Under the pieces are notes generated by a model that worked only from the letters and a program-made list of their open reading frames with translations, did not search any database and was not told where the DNA came from. Positions 61,801 through 64,000 of a stretch of DNA of 64,000 bases are shown piece after piece. The DNA comes from Symploca sp. SIO3C6. Its GTDB lineage: Bacteria; Cyanobacteriota; Cyanobacteriia; Cyanobacteriales; Coleofasciculaceae. The stretch lies in assembly GCA_010692425.1 (NCBI GenBank), contig JAAHHJ010000026.1, positions 1 to 64,000 of the forward strand, given 5' to 3'. Position 1 is the first letter of the stretch. The number at the start of each line of letters is the position of its first letter. A program made the position numbers and the translations under genes.

Positions 61801-64000
61801 TCGGAATTTTTTAGCCAAACTAACAGATAATTCTTCTCCACTCGTAATCCAGACTTTTAGAGGCGACAAATATCTAGCTAGATCAGTTTTGGTATCTAAA
61901 AGTAAGCGCAGTAGTGAGGGGACAAGTATAATACGCGTAACTTTATGTTCTGACAGAGTTTCTATTAACAGTTGTGGGTCTTTAGCAACCTCATCGGGAA
62001 TAATAACATTAGAAATTCCCTTTAGTAAGGGAGCAAAAATTTCCCAGACTGAGTCTACAAAACTAATAGCTGTTTTTTGACAACAAATTTCCCCTGGTGC
62101 CAGGGGATAGGTTTTCCATAGCCAATGTAAACCATTGACTGTGCCTTGGTGAGTTCCAAGAACACCTTTAGGGGTTCCGGTGGAACCAGAAGTATAGATT
62201 ACATAGGCGAGATTATTAGCTTTTGAGGGACTGCTCGGGTTTTCCTGACTGTGTTTGGCAATTTCGTCTTGGTGAAGATCTAGATAAATAGTTTTGGCTG
62301 TTGATGCAGGTAGTTTTTCTGAAATCTCCTGTTGAGTGATTAATACCAATACTTGGGAATCACAGAGCATGAACTCCAGGCGCTCTCTTGGATAATTGGG
62401 ATCGAGGGGAAGGTAAGCACCGCCAGCTTTGAGGATAGCTAAAATTCCCACTATCATTTCCGGAGAACGTTCTACAAAAATCCCTACTAAAGTTTCCGGT
62501 TTAACTCCCAGAGTTTGCAGATAATGAGCCAGTTGATTAGCTAGGAAATTCAACTCCCGATAAGTTAATTCTTGCCCTTCAAATACTAGTGCGTTCGCCT
62601 CTGGGGTTCGTTCTACCTGTGTTTCAAATAGTTGGTGAAGACCACCAGAAAAGCCATAATCCTCTGCGGTGGAATTCCAATCACAAATTAGTTGCTGTTT
62701 TTCTATGTTGCTCAGTAATGGGAACAAGTCTATTTGCTGCTGGGGATTCGAGACAATTGCCGCTAGTAAAGTTTGAAAATGAGCAGCCATGCGGCTAATT
62801 GTTGTCTCTTCAAATAGTTCTGGATCGTACCTCAAAATACCAACAAGTGATTGCTTCGTCTCCATCATGTGAAGGAAAATATCATACAATCCTTCCTGCT
62901 GTGGTATTACCCAAGGCTCTAAGCATAAACCTCCCCAATCTTCTCTGACTCTTGCGTTAGTAGACACAGACAATTCATAATCTGGTGCCATTTCCGGCAA
63001 TTTCAATAGGTTAAAAGCAGCTTGAAAAAGTCCTGGAAGGCTAGCATCACGATTTACTTGTAATCGTTCAATTAATAAAGGAGAAGGATAATCTTGATGT
63101 GCGATCGCAGCTAACACTGTCTGGCGAACTTGAGATAGAAACCTAGAAAATGTAGGATTGCCAGCAAGATTTACTCGCAGGGGTAGCATATTAATAAAAA
63201 AGCCTACAGTCCCAACAAATTCAGGTTGACTTCTGCCTTCGCTGGGAGAGCCAACTATAATATCTTCCTGAGCTGTGTAGCGGTAGAGCAGTACTTGAAA
63301 AGCTGCCAACAGAATCATATAAAGAGTGGCTCCTTGCTCCTTCGCTGTTTCTCTTAGTTTGGCAGTCAATTCCTGAGTCAGCTCGAAGGTGTAGGAAGCT
63401 CCGTTATAATTCTGGATTAGTGGTCGAGGTCTATCTGTTGGTAACTTTAATACGGGCAATTCACCAGCCAATTGTTGCTGCCAATAAGCCCAAAGTTTAT
63501 CTCCTACAGGACTTGCCAGCATTTCCCTTTGCCATTGGACAAAATCCTGGTATTGCCACTGAATCGGAGCTAAAGATACTGTATGACCTGTATTTTCTGC
63601 CTCGTATAGTAAGCGCAATTCATCCAAAATAATTCCCAAAGAGAACCCATCGATGGCAATGTGGTGTATTTTTAATAAAAGCACATAGTCCTGTTGAGAG
63701 CGAGTAAATAGATCGACCTGTAGCACAGGTCCTCGTTCTAAATCGAAGGGACGTCGATATCTCTCAATTACATTATTTGTAAGTTCATTCTCGTCAAGGA
63801 TAGAAACGTCAATCTCCTGGAAACAGACATCTTGGTAGGGATGAACCTCTTGAAAAGGTTCAGCATCTCGTTGAGAGAATGTAGTACGCAATGTGACGTG
63901 GCGAACTATTAATTGCTGGCAAGCTCTTCGCAAAGCTGAGACATTTAAATTGGAGCGGATGCGTGTCGTAAAAGCAATATTGTTACTTGCACTCTCCGGT
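52846..64000 (-). CDS. Nonribosomal peptide synthetase, N-terminus beyond window: (C)-A-T-C-A-T-Cy-A(Ox)-T-TE
   Basis: Frame stays open through 63934-64000 to the edge. C HHIAIDG and HHIISDA; Cy DALIGDAWS; T LGGNSL/LGGHSL/LGGDSF; TE GWSMGG. Confidence 0.96.
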   Translation of the reverse strand, partial: PESASNNIAFTTRIRSNLNVSALRRACQQLIVRHVTLRTTFSQRDAEPFQEVHPYQDVCFQEIDVSILDENELTNNVIERYRRPFDLERGPVLQVDLFTRSQQDYVLLLKIHHIAIDGFSLGIILDELRLLYEAENTGHTVSLAPIQWQYQDFVQWQREMLASPVGDKLWAYWQQQLAGELPVLKLPTDRPRPLIQNYNGASYTFELTQELTAKLRETAKEQGATLYMILLAAFQVLLYRYTAQEDIIVGSPSEGRSQPEFVGTVGFFINMLPLRVNLAGNPTFSRFLSQVRQTVLAAIAHQDYPSPLLIERLQVNRDASLPGLFQAAFNLLKLPEMAPDYELSVSTNARVREDWGGLCLEPWVIPQQEGLYDIFLHMMETKQSLVGILRYDPELFEETTISRMAAHFQTLLAAIVSNPQQQIDLFPLLSNIEKQQLICDWNSTAEDYGFSGGLHQLFETQVERTPEANALVFEGQELTYRELNFLANQLAHYLQTLGVKPETLVGIFVERSPEMIVGILAILKAGGAYLPLDPNYPRERLEFMLCDSQVLVLITQQEISEKLPASTAKTIYLDLHQDEIAKHSQENPSSPSKANNLAYVIYTSGSTGTPKGVLGTHQGTVNGLHWLWKTYPLAPGEICCQKTAISFVDSVWEIFAPLLKGISNVIIPDEVAKDPQLLIETLSEHKVTRIILVPSLLRLLLDTKTDLARYLSPLKVWITSGEELSVSLAKKFRELMPSAELINFYGSSEVSANVTYYNTSLLPEQATSIPIGRPIDNTSVYVLNKHLQLAPVGVVGELYLSGEGLARGYLHRQEITQERFIDNPFLPGSKLFKTGDLVRYLKDGNLEYLGRCDHQVKIRGFRIELGEIEAVLSTHPQVREVVVIAQEEQAGKKYLVAYIVPHDNSLSNRQLRNFLKQKLPEYMVPAAVVFLEALPLTPNGKINRRALPAPDLEQNREQEFVAPRTPTEEAIANIITSVLAIKQIGIHDNFFELGGNSLLATQVISRLQQTFSVELRLRYLFESPTVAELNALIWSTRQTGLELMIPAIEPVPRDQAMPLSWAQTRLWFLDQLNNHSAIYNMPTAMQINGKLQVAALEQTLAEIVRRHEVLRTSFSLLNDTPVQVIDSTATVSLSVVDLQEFPEEQQSAQVHRLAILEANKPFELNICPLLRVTLLQLGGQSHVLLLTMHHIISDAWSMGVFIQELSTLYPAFLSAEPSPLPELPIQYADFAIWQQQWLSGELYAAKLNYWKQQLAGAPPLLELPTDKVRPPAQSFRGRSSKFEIDLALSKKLKTLSQKSGTTLFMTLLAVFVTLLSRYSGQDDILIGTPIANRNHQQIESLIGFFVNTLVLRIKLKAELSFSELLTLVRQVALEAYEHQDIPFEQVVEALQPERNLSNSPLFQVMFAWQNAPMGTWELPGLTLTTLEIESVTAKFDLTLAMTETEEGLRGWWEYSTDLFEADTISRMEAHFQTLLAAIAVSPELSVSQLPHMLTDRERHQLLVEWNQTEAEYAQSQCIHQLFEAQVERTPEAEAVVFVDEQNAISGKLNSRLTYSQLNSRANQLAHYLQGLGVGPEVLVGICVDRSLEMIVGLLGILKAGGAYVPLDPAYPQERLNFMLSDAQVSLLLTQQNLVASLQWQNAPVVCLDQDWEIIANECDVNLVSTATSQNLAYVVYTSGSTGKSKGVAIAHRSLVNAYQGWENAYQLRSLHSHLQMASFSFDVFSGDLIRALGSGGKLVLCPRQWLLEPEKLYKLMRQEKIDSAEFVPAVLRNLIEYLQTSKQNLHFMGLLVVGSDSLFVQEYEGFKHLCGSDTRLINSYGVSEATVDSTYFENTKLNLPVDGLVPIGRPFANTQIYILDSYLQPVPVGISGELYIGGMGLAREYLNRPDLTEEKFIPNPFGNSKLYKTGDLARYLVDGNIEFLGRIDHQVKIRGFRIELGEVEAVVNTHPQVQEAVVIAREEQAGNKYLAAYLVPHQESPNPRELGNFLKQKLPDYMVPSAFVILEALPLTPNGKIDRQALPIPDIEQNRQTDFVAPSTFTEEVIASIIASVLGIKQVGIYDNFFELGGHSLLATQVISRLRRTFNFEFPLRRLLESPTVEGINQILSQCRQGESLQASFLPLPTIVPAPKQRYQPFPLTDIQQAYWLGRNQAFELGNIAAHGYLELDTNNLNLERLNLVWQQLILRHDMLRAVILPDGQQQILEKVPPYEIEVLDLRTKPPEVISTELEAIREQMSHEVLPAQQWPLFKLRATCLEEQLTRIHLSFDALIGDAWSMFVILREWYQLYQNPELLLPPLELSFRDYVLAELALQNTQQYRSSQEYWFNRLDTLPPGPELPLAINPASITKPQFKRHRAQLSPAQWQQLKDRAKQVNLTPSGVLLGAFAQILSKWSKSQKFIINLTLFKRLSLHPQVNELVGDFTSLTLLEVDNSIPNTFATSAQQLQQQLWQDLDHGYVSGLQVQRELRRRREGYQPMPVVFTSTLGLDSLGDDVWMLDRLGKEVYSISQTPQVWLDHQVREKDGALLFNWDAVEELFPEGLLDDMFAAYCCLLECLATSDSAWVETKPQLLPSAQLQQRSKVNNTTAPISQQTLHRLFIERAQLQPQSLAVITPEDQLTYQQLYQRAAGLAAQLRRLGATANTLVAVVMEKGWEQVVAVLGILISGAAYLPIDPSLPKERQWYLLQQGEVKLVLTQALLKSKLSWPGDVQILGVDQGLESLSETSLHHGNNQDLAYVIFTSGSTGKPKGVAIKHQSAVNTIVDINQRFGVKSCDRVLALSALNFDLSVYDIFGMLAAGGTIVIPSSEAVKDPAHWLELIVKEGVTIWNSVPALMQMLVEHLSARSEITPLSLRLALLSGDWLPLKLPEQIQAYCSNLELVSLGGATEASIWSIYYPITTVNPNWKSIPYGKPLTNQHFYVLNELMEATPIWVPGQLYIGGIGLALDYWGDQDKTNASFITHPVSGERLYKTGDLGRYLPDGNIEFLGREDFQVKIKGYRIELGEIEAALRQHSVIKQAVVAVVGEELNKKQLVAYLVPDQELMSAQTKTEAYQPSQLEGVITDPIERIEFKFKQPGLRQLEPSQASIQLPQPEFDETLTQTYLQRQSYRQFLHQPISLEQLSQFLSCLQQMKLDDYPLPKYLYPSAGSIYAVQSYLLIKPNRVEGLEAGIYYYHPVNHCLVLLSADSKIEGSIYGGNQLLFEQSAFSLFLIGQLNAITPMYGKIARDFCLLEAGHIGQLLMNAAPEQEIGLCPIGYLKFEELRNLFQLESSQVLLYSFVGGKIDLTQTKQWLSSQTTRNSQSISAQLRKYLQQKLPKYMVPSIFMLLESLPLTANGKVDRQALPAPERTPELEKMFVAPRNQVEDLLAKIWTKVFQFKQIGIHDDFFELGGDSFLALQLISKINQKLDTNISLGILFQHPTLAEIAGLIIENTDTSVNSPYLVPIQVKGTQPPLFCIHPVGGQVMVYQHLAACLGLDQPVIALQSRALNNPVQEHNSIDEMAIEYAKAIRHYQPDSPYHLMGWSMGGVIAVSVAKELEQQGQKVAFVGLVDAFLIPEHTLTFERDPLWEIASVFGGSFVDAFMTMDTVKQQSWREQLINLPSIKRLQWMINWGQEQNLLSNDISVEILQKQLNILEIHEQLLRSHRAPQIQAKLHVWWALDRLAEKLPCSDWSQYTTGVAYTEVLGGNHFTVMRPPYIKTLAEKLQICLQGVRPSD
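54117..54720 (-). other. SagB/McbC-like oxidase (Ox) domain embedded in the third A domain
   Basis: FDETLTQTYLQRQSYRQF...LYPSAGSIYAVQSYLLIKP...AGHIGQLLMNAAPEQEIGLCPIGYL, between A8 and A10 (LTANGKVDRQALP). Confidence 0.85.
57169..57201 (-). other. Heterocyclization (Cy) domain signature DxxxxDxxS
   Basis: SFDALIGDAWS replaces the HHxxxDG of C domains. Confidence 0.9.

Overview
Cyanobacterial chromosomal window; HIP1 GCGATCGC octamers recur and gene content is typically cyanobacterial. Left to right: (i) a cellulose-synthesis operon on the minus strand (bcsA with PilZ, bcsB, GH8 endoglucanase, TPR protein, outer-membrane barrel with nine ~29-aa tandem repeats); (ii) a Cph1-type phytochrome/Rcp1 module with a hybrid kinase and a second Rcp1-like receiver whose phospho-acceptor Asp is Asn; (iii) dacB/PBP4, plsX, fabH; (iv) a partner-switching module (RsbW-, RsbU- and RsbV-like) near a SigF-type sigma factor; (v) an accessory stretch (28-37 kb) with an HCF173-like split SDR/CIA30 protein, transposase remnants, a LysR remnant and a dispersed palindromic repeat; (vi) a NarL-type response regulator and kinase flanking a GH50-like glycosidase; (vii) gyrB carrying two inteins; (viii) miaA; (ix) a biosynthetic cluster running off the right edge. 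The cluster encodes a FcoT/ScoD-like thioesterase, a ScoE/Rv0097-like Fe(II) oxygenase, an MFS exporter, a FadD10-like acyl ligase and a large NRPS. In this window the NRPS reads C-A-T-C-A-T-Cy-A(Ox)-T-TE, with hand-read A-domain codes resembling beta-Ala, Orn and Cys. This looks like an isonitrile-lipopeptide pathway rewired to end in a thiazole, and it is the most exciting feature. All calls are by eye; no database search was run.
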